Assembly (NCBI GenBank): GCA_937901905.1 | Contig: CALDIF010000001.1 | Span: 1 to 14,777 of the forward strand | Direction: 5' to 3' | Source: an uncultured Porphyromonadaceae bacterium | GTDB taxonomy: Bacteria; Bacteroidota; Bacteroidia; Bacteroidales; Muribaculaceae | Length of the DNA stretch: 14,777 nucleotides | Part shown: in pieces, positions 1 through 6,847 of the stretch | Position numbering within the stretch: position 1 is the stretch's first letter | Layout: each line of letters begins with the position of its first letter | Notes under the pieces: model-generated | Seen by the model: the letters and a program-made list of their open reading frames with translations, nothing else | What the model was told of the DNA's origin: nothing | The model's database searches: none | Position numbers and translations under genes: made by a program

Positions 1-57
1 TCATCACAGCGAGCCCATGGTATATCACGTCTATCTCTCGTCAATGCGCGTAAATTT

Positions 58-79
58 GTAATTTGTGAAATTCGTAGTT
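58..79 (+). repeat. Left copy of a 22-bp imperfect direct repeat
   Basis: The 22 bases 58-79 match 449-470 at 20 of 22 positions; both copies end in AAATTCGTAGTT. The two copies lie about 390 bp apart and bracket most of the stem-loops of the left-end block. They could be borders of a dispersed intergenic element, but no target-site duplication is evident. Confidence 0.55.
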
Positions 80-353
80 AATTTCTTGTCCGACCTGTCA
101 CACGGCATCGTCGCCCGACGGGCGACCCGGCTGCCGGGATACGGCACGAGCAGATGGGTCGGCTTTCAGCCGACTTCACCCTCATTCACCCTGCCCACGG
201 TGTCGCTTCGCTCCACCGCGGGTTACACAGATTATTCGCCCTTTGGGCGAGACGATGTTGCCGTTCGGAGTCACTCGTTCTTCACGCTATCGCCCGTGAG
301 GGCGAAATATAGTTAACCTACGGACAGTCGAGTACAACGCAACTATGCTAAAC

Positions 354-390
354 CCCATGTGGTGCTCGCCGTAGGTGAGTGCCACATGGG
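354..390 (+). other. 17-bp stem-loop with GTA loop
   Basis: Arms 354-370 and 374-390 pair along their full 17 positions if transcribed from the plus strand, with three G-U wobbles and a 3-nt loop. On DNA the match is 14 of 17. There is no T-run after it, so it is not an intrinsic terminator. The role is unknown. Confidence 0.6.
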
Positions 391-407
391 TCATGAGAGC
401 TCATCTC

Positions 408-436
408 ACAGTTCGACCTCGGAGTGGTCGAACTGT
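408..436. other. 11-bp perfect inverted repeat
   Basis: Arms ACAGTTCGACC (408-418) and GGTCGAACTGT (426-436) are exact reverse complements around a 7-nt loop. The stem stands 18 bp after the 17-bp stem and shares no arm sequence with it. Confidence 0.65.
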
Positions 437-448
437 CTGTAAACCTCT

Positions 449-470
449 GTAATTCGTTAAATTCGTAGTT
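449..470 (+). repeat. Right copy of a 22-bp imperfect direct repeat
   Basis: This is the partner of 58-79, differing at two positions (T to C at the seventh base and G to T at the tenth). It sits between the 11-bp stem at 408-436 and the 9-bp stem at 478-503. Confidence 0.55.
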
Positions 471-477
471 CGTTTAT

Positions 478-503
478 TTCTCTCGTAAATCAGTACGAGA
501 GAA
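478..503. other. 9-bp stem-loop after the dehydrogenase gene
   Basis: Arms TTCTCTCGT (478-486) and ACGAGAGAA (495-503) are perfect around an 8-nt loop. It lies 45 bp downstream of the stop of the minus-strand dehydrogenase gene and could act in 3'-end formation. On that strand the bases after the stem are A-rich, not a U-tract, so a terminator role is unproven. Confidence 0.45.
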
Positions 504-548
504 TCGTGTCGACCCACTTTGACCTGTGGTCTCGTAGATGTCGTGCTG

Positions 549-1748
549 TTACTTCACCTCAAGGTCGATGTTAAACAATTCATGCCAAGGCAGTCCGCTC
601 TCGGCAACCTGCTTGAGGAACGGATCGGGGTCGAACTCCTCAACATTGTGAACGCCGGGCTTGAGCCACAGACCCTTGAGCAACATCATTGCACCCGTCA
701 TTGCCGGTACGCCTGTCGTGTAACTGACAGCCTGCATGCCGGTCTCGACGTATGCCGTGTGGTGATCGCAGTTGTTGTAGATGTAATAGGTGAGCGGCTT
801 GCCTTGCTTGTCCGGACCGCTGATGCGACAGCCTATGGATGTTTGTCCGGTGTAGTTCTCGCCCAGTTCCTTGGGATTGGGCAGGACTGCCTTGAGGAAT
901 TGTAGCGGAACGATTTGTTGACCGTTGTATTCGATAGGCTCAATGCCTGCCATACCGATGTTTTGGATAACTCGCAGGTGGGTCAGGTATTCCTGTCCGA
1001 ACGTCATCCAAAAACGAGCACGCTTGATAGTGGGGTAGTTGAGTACCAAACTCTCGAGTTCCTCGTGGTACATCAGGTAACTCTCGCGCGGTCCTATCTC
1101 GGGATAGGTGAGTGATTGGTGTATCTCAAGCGGTCCGGTGGTGACCCACTTGCCGTCTTGATAATAACGACCGTTTTGGGTGATTTCCCGTATGTTAATC
1201 TCGGGGTTGAAATTGGTAGCAAATGCCTTGCCGTGGTTGCCGGCGTTACAGTCAACGATGTCCAGGGTGTGCATCTCGGAGAAATGATGCTTTGCCGCAT
1301 ATGCCGTGTACACGCCACTCACGCCCGGGTCAAAGCCGCAGCCCAATATAGCGGTCAATCCCGCTTGCTCAAATCGTTCGCGATAAGCCCATTGCCAACT
1401 GTATTCGAAATGTGCTTCATCGCGAGGCTCATAGTTGGCAGTGTCAAGATAGTGTACACCGCAGCGCAAGCAAGCCTCCATGATGGTGAGATCCTGGTAG
1501 GGTAACGCGAGGTTGATGACCAATTCGGGGTGGTGTCGCTCCAATAAGGCGACCACTTGTTCCACATCGTCGGCATCGACGCGGTCGGCACTCACGTGGG
1601 GCTTGCCGATGCTGTCGACCAACGCTTGACACTTGCTTAGTGTGCGCGAGGCAATGACAATTTCACTGAACACCTCAGGGTGCTCGGCGCACTTGACGGC
1701 ACACACGGTGCCCACGCCACCACAACCGATAATAATGACTTTGCTCAT
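549..1748 (-). CDS. Carboxynorspermidine synthase-like dehydrogenase (saccharopine dehydrogenase family)
   Basis: A protein of 399 residues in the saccharopine dehydrogenase family, closest in style to carboxynorspermidine/carboxyspermidine dehydrogenase. That enzyme reductively condenses putrescine with aspartate semialdehyde using NADPH in the cytosol; a decarboxylase (NspC) then gives spermidine. The N-terminal Rossmann motif GCGGVG starts at residue 8, followed by the strand and the ASRT segment typical of NADP-binding members. The length fits the family at about 400. I chose the ATG at 1746-1748 because homologous N-termini begin directly with the nucleotide-binding strand; an upstream ATG at 1781 would add 11 residues. 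A consensus promoter sits at 1818-1852. No decarboxylase partner is in the window, so the polyamine role is inferred from family. The alternative is a lysine-pathway saccharopine dehydrogenase, which I think less likely. Confidence 0.82.
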   Translation of the reverse strand: MSKVIIIGCGGVGTVCAVKCAEHPEVFSEIVIASRTLSKCQALVDSIGKPHVSADRVDADDVEQVVALLERHHPELVINLALPYQDLTIMEACLRCGVHYLDTANYEPRDEAHFEYSWQWAYRERFEQAGLTAILGCGFDPGVSGVYTAYAAKHHFSEMHTLDIVDCNAGNHGKAFATNFNPEINIREITQNGRYYQDGKWVTTGPLEIHQSLTYPEIGPRESYLMYHEELESLVLNYPTIKRARFWMTFGQEYLTHLRVIQNIGMAGIEPIEYNGQQIVPLQFLKAVLPNPKELGENYTGQTSIGCRISGPDKQGKPLTYYIYNNCDHHTAYVETGMQAVSYTTGVPAMTGAMMLLKGLWLKPGVHNVEEFDPDPFLKQVAESGLPWHELFNIDLEVK

Positions 1749-1817
1749 AATAATTAATAGGGTTATAAATTCATGTTCCAATCATGGGTCGGCAAGTGAC
1801 CGTGCCGATACACATTG

Positions 1818-1852
1818 CAAAGGTAGTGATAAGGTCGCGAAAAACCGTCAAA
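1818..1852 (-). promoter_or_regulatory. Bacteroidetes-type promoter for the dehydrogenase gene
   Basis: On the minus strand TACCTTTG (1825 to 1818) matches the -7 consensus TAnnTTTG, with TTTG at 1852-1849 as -33 box after a 23-nt spacer, which is at the long end of the usual range. The start codon at 1748 is about 70 bp downstream. Confidence 0.55.
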
Positions 1853-1915
1853 TCAAGTTACGAAAATTTTATCAAAAAGGCTAAAATGCTGTTGTCTTTT
1901 ATTTTTTCGTTAAAA

Positions 1916-1949
1916 TTCGAGAATTTTCGTGAGGAAATCACTAACTTTG
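1916..1949 (+). promoter_or_regulatory. Probable pheT promoter
   Basis: TAACTTTG at 1942-1949 matches the Bacteroidetes -7 box. The -33 box is weak; TTCG at 1916-1919 is the best-placed candidate (22-nt spacer). The pheT start is 42 bp after the -7 box, leaving a short AT-rich leader without a Shine-Dalgarno motif. Confidence 0.55.
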
Positions 1950-1991
1950 CACGTTTAAACGGAATAATCAACAATTGTTATATAATAACCT

Positions 1992-4460
1992 ATGAATATT
2001 TCATACAAATGGCTGCAGCAGTATGTTGACACCGACATGACCGCCGAACAAGTGAGCGAGGCTCTTACCTCGCTCGGACTTGAGGTGGCCGCTGTGGAGC
2101 GCGTGGAGACAATACGAGGTGGCTTACGCGGACTCGTCGTGGGCGAGGTGCTCACCTGTGTTGAGCACCCCAATAGTGACCACTTACACATCACATCCAC
2201 TCGCTTGGCTCCCGATGCCGAGCCGGTGCAAATCGTGTGTGGTGCGCCCAATGTCGCAGCCGGTCAAAAAGTCATTGTTGCTACAGTAGGTACCAAACTC
2301 TACGACGGCGACAAGGAGTTTGCCATCAAGAAAGGTAAGATACGCGGTGAGGAAAGTCTCGGCATGATATGTGCCGAGGACGAGATCGGTGTCGGAACGA
2401 GTCACGATGGAATTATCGTCCTTCCCGACGATGCCGTGGTTGGCACGCCGGCAGCCGAGTACTACGGCGTTGAGGACGACTACTTGATTGAGGTGGATTT
2501 AACCCCCAATCGCATTGATGCCGCTTCACATTACGGTGTCGCACGCGACCTCGCGGCGTGGCTCACTCGTCATGGTGTTCCCACGCGTGCTCATCGTCCC
2601 TCGGTCGAGGACTTCAAGAGCGATCGCACCGATGGTGCCGTCACCGTGACTGTCGAGAACGCCGAGGCTTGTCCGCGTTATAGCGGATTGACCATTCGCG
2701 GTGTAAAAGTAGCCGAAAGTCCCAAGTGGTTAAAAGACCTGTTGCTTGCCGTGGGGCAGCGACCCATTAACAACATCGTTGATATTACCAACTATATTTT
2801 GCTTGGCACCGGTCAGCCGATGCACTGCTTTGATTTAGCGCATGTTACGGGCGAGCACGTCGTGGTCAGGACTGTTGCCGACGGCACGCGTTTTGTCACC
2901 CTCGATGAGGTGGAACGAACCCTCTCGTCACGCGACCTGATGATTTGCAACGAGCGCGAACCGATGTGTATTGCCGGCGTGTTCGGCGGTAAGGACAGCG
3001 GTGTGACCGAGTCCACTACCGATATTTTCCTCGAGAGTGCTTGTTTCCACCCCACGTGGGTGCGCAAGACGGCACGCCGTCACGGTCTCAATACCGACTC
3101 GTCGTTCCGCTTCGAGCGCGGTTTGGATCCCAATGCCACGATATACAACCTCAAGTTGGCTGCCATCTTGGTCAAGCAACTGGCAGGCGGTGAGATATGC
3201 GGAGATATAGTTGACGTTGCCTCCCAAGCCGAGTTCCCCGGGTGGAAAGTGGACTTGCCCTACGACTATGTTACGGGCTTGATAGGTAAAGATATTCCGC
3301 AAGATGTTATACGCGAGATAGTTACAAACCTCGAGATGAAAATCACGGCTGACGACGGCACTACCTTAAGTCTTGAGGTGCCGCGTTATCGTGTTGACGT
3401 GCAACGCCCGTGCGACGTGGTGGAAGACATTTTGCGCGTTTACGGCTACAATAACGTTGAGTTGAGCGATTCGTTCCATGCCAGCCTGTCAATTAAGACC
3501 GAGGTTGACTATGCCGACGATATGCAAGAATTTATCAGCGGTCACCTCACGGCAGTGGGTTATCGCGAGATAATGAACAACTCGCTCACCCCGGCAGCCT
3601 ATTATGAGGGTAACGAGGTGTATCCTGTCGAGCACTCGGTGCGCATCATGAATGCCTTGAGCAGTGACTTGAACGTGATGCGTCAGTCGTTGCTGTACGG
3701 CGGACTGGAGAGCGTGGCACGCAATATCAACCGCAAGAATGCCAATTTGAGTCTGTACGAGTTCGGTAATGTCTACAGGCATGATGCCACGGTGGACAAC
3801 AGTGCCGTAGCCCTCGCTCCGTATAGCGAGAAGCAAATGTTGGCATTGTGGCTCACCGGTAACAACCATGATGCGTCGTGGGCTGATGCAACGCGTGCGG
3901 TGACAGTGTTCGACCTCAAGGCTACATTGGAAAATGTACTCGTCGCGATGGGTATTGAGTTGGGAACACTCGTCGAGGAGCGCGTGTCAAATGCGCTGTT
4001 TGCCGATGCGATAGAATATCGCAATCGCGGTGGCAAGACGGTCGCCATGCTCGCCGTCACGGACGATGCCACGTTGAAACGCCTCGATGTCGACGTGCCG
4101 GTGTTTTACGCCGAGGTAGATTGGAAGTTGGCTTGCAGGCTCGCCTCAAAGCGCGATGTCAAGTTCGCCGACTTGCCCAAGACGTTGCCCGTCAAGCGCG
4201 ACCTCGCATTGCTGGTTGACACCGCTGTGACTTACGCCGAGATTGAGCGTGTGGTGCGTGATACCGAGCGTCGTTTGTTGCGCGATGTCACGTTGTTTGA
4301 CGTGTACGAGAGCAAGAAACTCGAGGCGGGCAAGAAGTCCTACGCTATCAGCATGACATTGCAAGACGACACCAAGACGCTCAACGATCACCAGATTGAT
4401 GCGGTGATGTCACGCATTGTTGCCGCCCTGCAAGAACGCTTGGGTGCCACCCTGCGTTAA
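1992..4460 (+). CDS. pheT: Phenylalanine--tRNA ligase beta subunit
   Basis: The beta chain of the alpha2-beta2 phenylalanyl-tRNA synthetase, which charges tRNA-Phe with phenylalanine in the cytosol. At 822 residues it has the normal bacterial length and the full domain order. The N-terminal OB-fold tRNA-binding domain lies at about 40-155 (motif HPNSDHLHI). The B3/B4 editing domain is at about 222-390, with PINNIVDITNYIL and RFERGLD. The B5 domain is at about 419-486, ending DILRVYGYNN, then the inactive catalytic-like core, and a C-terminal FDX-ACB anticodon-binding domain from about 724 to the end (LPVKRDLALLV, ...KTLNDHQID). The ATG at 1992 begins MNISYKWL, the usual start. The alpha subunit gene pheS is not adjacent. 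yebC follows 70 bp downstream on the same strand and may be co-transcribed. Confidence 0.97.
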   Translation: MNISYKWLQQYVDTDMTAEQVSEALTSLGLEVAAVERVETIRGGLRGLVVGEVLTCVEHPNSDHLHITSTRLAPDAEPVQIVCGAPNVAAGQKVIVATVGTKLYDGDKEFAIKKGKIRGEESLGMICAEDEIGVGTSHDGIIVLPDDAVVGTPAAEYYGVEDDYLIEVDLTPNRIDAASHYGVARDLAAWLTRHGVPTRAHRPSVEDFKSDRTDGAVTVTVENAEACPRYSGLTIRGVKVAESPKWLKDLLLAVGQRPINNIVDITNYILLGTGQPMHCFDLAHVTGEHVVVRTVADGTRFVTLDEVERTLSSRDLMICNEREPMCIAGVFGGKDSGVTESTTDIFLESACFHPTWVRKTARRHGLNTDSSFRFERGLDPNATIYNLKLAAILVKQLAGGEICGDIVDVASQAEFPGWKVDLPYDYVTGLIGKDIPQDVIREIVTNLEMKITADDGTTLSLEVPRYRVDVQRPCDVVEDILRVYGYNNVELSDSFHASLSIKTEVDYADDMQEFISGHLTAVGYREIMNNSLTPAAYYEGNEVYPVEHSVRIMNALSSDLNVMRQSLLYGGLESVARNINRKNANLSLYEFGNVYRHDATVDNSAVALAPYSEKQMLALWLTGNNHDASWADATRAVTVFDLKATLENVLVAMGIELGTLVEERVSNALFADAIEYRNRGGKTVAMLAVTDDATLKRLDVDVPVFYAEVDWKLACRLASKRDVKFADLPKTLPVKRDLALLVDTAVTYAEIERVVRDTERRLLRDVTLFDVYESKKLEAGKKSYAISMTLQDDTKTLNDHQIDAVMSRIVAALQERLGATLR

Positions 4461-4530
4461 CATTGAAGATCCGGATATATATCTTACAAACAATTAATTG
4501 ACGAGAAACTAATTAATAAATTTAAATACT

Positions 4531-5244
4531 ATGGGAAGAGCATTCGAGTACCGTAAAGCGAGAAAAATGAAACGTTGGGGCAGCATGAGCCGCACGTTTA
4601 CCAAGATTGGTAAAGAAATAACAATGGCAGTCAAGGCAGGAGGTCCCGACCCGACAGCAAACTCGCGTTTGCGTGCACTGATGGCTAACGCCAAGGCGGC
4701 TAACATGCCCAAGGACACCGTGGAACGTGCTATCAAGAAGGCAAGCGACAAGGACGCGAGCGACTACAAGGAAGTGATTTACGAGGGATTTGCCCCCAAC
4801 GGCATTGCGGTGTTGGTCGAGACAGCAACCGACAACACCACGCGCACCGTGGCAAACCTGCGCAACTACTTCAACAAGAAAGGCGGTTCGCTCGGCAATA
4901 GCGGAACTGTGTCGTTCTTGTTTTCACACAAGTGTTATTTCCATATCGCTCCCAAGGACGGTATCACCCTTGAGGATCTTGAGTTGGAACTTATCGATTG
5001 CGGTGCCGAAGAGGTCGTGGAGGACGAGGAAGATATCGTTATCAGCGGAGCGTTCGAGAGTAACGGTGAGTTGCAAAAGTATCTTGAGGACAACGGGTAC
5101 GAAATTCGCAGTTCGGAGTTCGTTTACGAGCCCTCTGAGTACAAGGAGTTGACCGACGAGCAACGTGAGCAAGTGGAGGCATTGATTGATTTGCTCGAGG
5201 AGGACGACGACGTGCAAAACGTCTTCACCAACATGGCGGGTTGA
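4531..5244 (+). CDS. yebC: YebC/PmpR family protein (DUF28)
   Basis: A 237-residue cytosolic protein of the YebC/PmpR (TACO1) family. Members are often named transcriptional regulators; later work on the family links it to translation, including relief of stalled ribosomes and, for the mitochondrial TACO1, translation activation. The start MGRAFEYRKARKMKRW is the Bacteroidetes version of the family N-terminus. The central part keeps GPDPTANSRLR and NMPKDTVERAIKKA, and NYFNKKGGSLGNSGTVSFLF is the usual second-domain core. The acidic C-terminal EEDDDVQNVFTNM is also typical. Length is normal. It lies 70 bp after pheT without a recognisable promoter between them. A run of nine C residues starts two bases after its stop codon. 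Confidence 0.95.
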   Translation: MGRAFEYRKARKMKRWGSMSRTFTKIGKEITMAVKAGGPDPTANSRLRALMANAKAANMPKDTVERAIKKASDKDASDYKEVIYEGFAPNGIAVLVETATDNTTRTVANLRNYFNKKGGSLGNSGTVSFLFSHKCYFHIAPKDGITLEDLELELIDCGAEEVVEDEEDIVISGAFESNGELQKYLEDNGYEIRSSEFVYEPSEYKELTDEQREQVEALIDLLEEDDDVQNVFTNMAG

Positions 5245-5373
5245 TCCCCCCCCCGAAGTCCTACCGAAACAGGTTGGTTGCAGAATGTGAAGTGAGGCAT
5301 TAAGCAAAAATAGCTTCAAAATTGTTCCTTTTTGGATTTTTGATGTAAAAATTTGTAAAATTTGTTCGTTTCG

Positions 5374-5405
5374 TTTCTGTAATCCGAAAATAATGCCTAC
5401 TTTTG
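5374..5405 (+). promoter_or_regulatory. Promoter driving the candidate small RNA
   Basis: TACTTTTG at 5398-5405 fits the -7 box TAnnTTTG and TTTC at 5374-5377 fits a -33 box with a 20-nt spacer. Transcription would start near 5412, 150 bp before a strong terminator and with no open frame in between. Confidence 0.6.
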
Positions 5406-5411
5406 CATTGT

Positions 5412-5565
5412 ATAGAAATATGTAGCGATTCCGTTGTGAAACGGGAAGAGCATTTCGACGGTCAGATGGCGACAATTCATGACCGTAGGGATGTCAATAG
5501 TTTTCAAGTATTAGTAATTATTAGTATTGGGGGGTCTTGGCATGTGTATGTCAAGACCTTTTTTT
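5412..5565 (+). ncRNA. Candidate structured small RNA upstream of prfB
   Basis: A stretch of about 150 nt runs from a consensus promoter to a strong intrinsic terminator and holds no credible coding frame. Visible structure: a 5-bp stem CCGTT/AACGG with loop GTGA around 5431-5444, a 7-bp stem ACGGTCA (5458-5464) with TGACCGT (5480-5486), an AT-rich single-stranded stretch (about 5500-5528), and the terminator hairpin at 5533-5558. prfB has its own promoter beyond the terminator, so this looks like an independent transcript and not a prfB leader. The size is in the range of 6S RNA, but I do not see the long closing helix with a central bubble that would identify it. I do not recognise the family. 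The start is estimated from the promoter. Confidence 0.5.
5533..5565 (+). terminator. Strong intrinsic terminator
   Basis: An 11-bp stem, GGTCTTGGCAT (5533-5543) with ATGTCAAGACC (5548-5558), has one G-U pair and a GTGT loop, and is followed directly by seven T residues. It ends the candidate small RNA, and any readthrough from yebC, before the prfB promoter. Confidence 0.88.
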
Positions 5566-5607
5566 GCACCCCCGTGTGTTCGCTTTAATGCAATTCGGTA
5601 CAGTATA

Positions 5608-5638
5608 TTGCAGGAAACTTGTTTTTTTTGTAATTTTG
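5608..5638 (+). promoter_or_regulatory. prfB promoter
   Basis: TAATTTTG at 5631-5638 is a perfect -7 box and TTG at 5608-5610 a -33 box with a 20-nt spacer. The start codon is 20 bp beyond the -7 box, so the leader should be very short. Confidence 0.7.
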
Positions 5639-5658
5639 TGCTTTATTTACGGGATACA

Positions 5659-6771
5659 ATGATTACACAAGACCAACTCAAAGAAATTCAGGAACGCGTG
5701 GAGTCTCTCCACCGTTATCTTGACATAGATAGCAAGAAAATCCAGGTTGAGGAGGAAGAGTTGCGCACCCACGTACCCGATTTTTGGTCGGATCAACAAG
5801 CCGCCGAAGCACAGATGCGCAAGATAAAGCAGTTGCGTTATTGGATAGAGAATTGTGCCGCTGTCGAGGGTACGGTGCAAGAGGTGGCTACAGGCTTCGA
5901 TTTTGTCAAGGAAGGCTTGATGGAGGAGGCTGAGTTGGACACGATGTATGCGACGGCTGTCGAAGCGATTGAAAAACTCGAGTTGCGCAATATGTTGCGC
6001 CACGACGAGGACAAGATGAGCGCAATATTGAAAATCAACTCGGGAGCCGGCGGTACCGAGAGTCAAGATTGGGCACAGATGTTGATGCGTATGTACTTGC
6101 GCTGGTGTGAACAGCACGGATACAAAACATCTATTGCTCACCTTGTCGACGGTGAGGAAGCCGGCATCAAGAGTGTTTCAATCACGATTGAGGGCGATTT
6201 CGCTTACGGTTACCTCAAGAGTGAAAACGGTGTTCATCGTTTGGTGAGGGTCTCTCCCTATAATGCACAGGGCAAACGTATGACCTCGTTTGCATCGGTA
6301 TTTGTGACACCGCTTGTCGATGACACTATCGAGATTGTGCTCGACCCGGCACGCATCTCGTGGGATACATTCCGCAGTAGCGGAGCGGGCGGACAAAATG
6401 TTAACAAGGTCGAGAGCGGTGTGCGTGTCCGCTACCAGTTTGTTGACCCATACACGGGCGAGGAGGAGGAAATTCTCGTTGAAAACACCGAAACCCGCGA
6501 CCAACCCAAGAACCGCGAGAACGCATTGCGCAACCTCAAGTCTATCCTTTACAACAAGGAGTTGGAACATCGTCGCGAGGAACAACGCAAGATTGAAGAC
6601 TCCAAGAAGAAAATCGAGTGGGGAAGCCAGATACGCAGTTACGTGTTCGATGACCGTCGTGTTAAAGACCATCGCACCGGTTTCCAAACCAGCGATGTGG
6701 GCGGTGTGATGGACGGGGACCTCGATGGCTTCATCAAGGCATTCTTGATGGAATTCAATGAGGACGACTGA
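5659..6771 (+). CDS. prfB: Peptide chain release factor 2
   Basis: A 370-residue class I release factor that reads UGA and UAA and triggers peptide release in the ribosome. The GGQ motif of the catalytic loop is at residues 244-246 within SSGAGGQNVNKVESGVR. The family's stop-reading tripeptide SPF appears here as SPY at 199-201. The N-terminal helical domain and PCRF region come first, and the C-terminus ends with the conserved RSYVFDDRRVKDHRTGFQT. The ATG at 5659 gives the usual Bacteroidetes N-terminus MITQDQLKEI; the open frame continues 132 bp further upstream, but that part covers the promoter and terminator and is not translated. The frame is continuous through RYLD, the place where many bacteria carry the programmed +1 frameshift, so that autoregulation is absent. 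It begins the operon with the next three genes. Confidence 0.97.
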   Translation: MITQDQLKEIQERVESLHRYLDIDSKKIQVEEEELRTHVPDFWSDQQAAEAQMRKIKQLRYWIENCAAVEGTVQEVATGFDFVKEGLMEEAELDTMYATAVEAIEKLELRNMLRHDEDKMSAILKINSGAGGTESQDWAQMLMRMYLRWCEQHGYKTSIAHLVDGEEAGIKSVSITIEGDFAYGYLKSENGVHRLVRVSPYNAQGKRMTSFASVFVTPLVDDTIEIVLDPARISWDTFRSSGAGGQNVNKVESGVRVRYQFVDPYTGEEEEILVENTETRDQPKNRENALRNLKSILYNKELEHRREEQRKIEDSKKKIEWGSQIRSYVFDDRRVKDHRTGFQTSDVGGVMDGDLDGFIKAFLMEFNEDD

Positions 6772-6847
6772 TAGTGAGGTCATTTCCTCATTCACGAGAG
6801 GTACGTGAGAAGTTATTGTTATTACAAGTTCACAAGAATAGGACGAG

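Larger units (their letters stand above)
1..548. other. Gene-free, stem-loop-rich intergenic block
   Basis: No convincing gene lies here. An 83-codon open frame at 65-316 runs straight through several perfect inverted repeats and resembles no protein I know, so I treat it as noncoding. At least nine short stem-loops follow one another: 110-126, 126-138, 158-174, 194-222, 236-250, 290-305, 354-390, 408-436 and 478-503. Three of them reuse the same arms, TCGCCC and GGGCGA, with different loops (GAC, TTT, GTGA). Two near-identical AT-rich 22-mers at 58-79 and 449-470 bracket most of the block. None of the stems is followed by a clear T-run, so they are not classic terminators. The block lies downstream of the minus-strand dehydrogenase gene and could contain its 3' end. 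Its function is unknown. Confidence 0.6.

Noticed and set aside
65..316. Open frame of 83 codons on the plus strand
   Set aside because: It runs through several perfect inverted repeats, has no promoter or recognisable domain, and its composition follows the repeats. I take it as noncoding.
519..905. Plus-strand open frame of 128 codons opposite the dehydrogenase gene
   Set aside because: It is antisense to a well-supported gene and has no family features; similar long antisense frames occur opposite most genes here.
4469..4490. GATATATATC palindrome between pheT and yebC as an operator
   Set aside because: A short AT-alternating palindrome is expected by chance in AT-rich gaps, and no promoter is recognisable beside it.
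5245..5254. Run of nine C residues just after the yebC stop, possible phase-variable tract
   Set aside because: It lies outside any reading frame and not between promoter boxes, so slippage would have no evident effect; a sequencing length error is also possible.
5527..5658. Upstream extension of the prfB reading frame
   Set aside because: It covers the terminator hairpin and the prfB promoter; the family N-terminus begins at the ATG at 5659.
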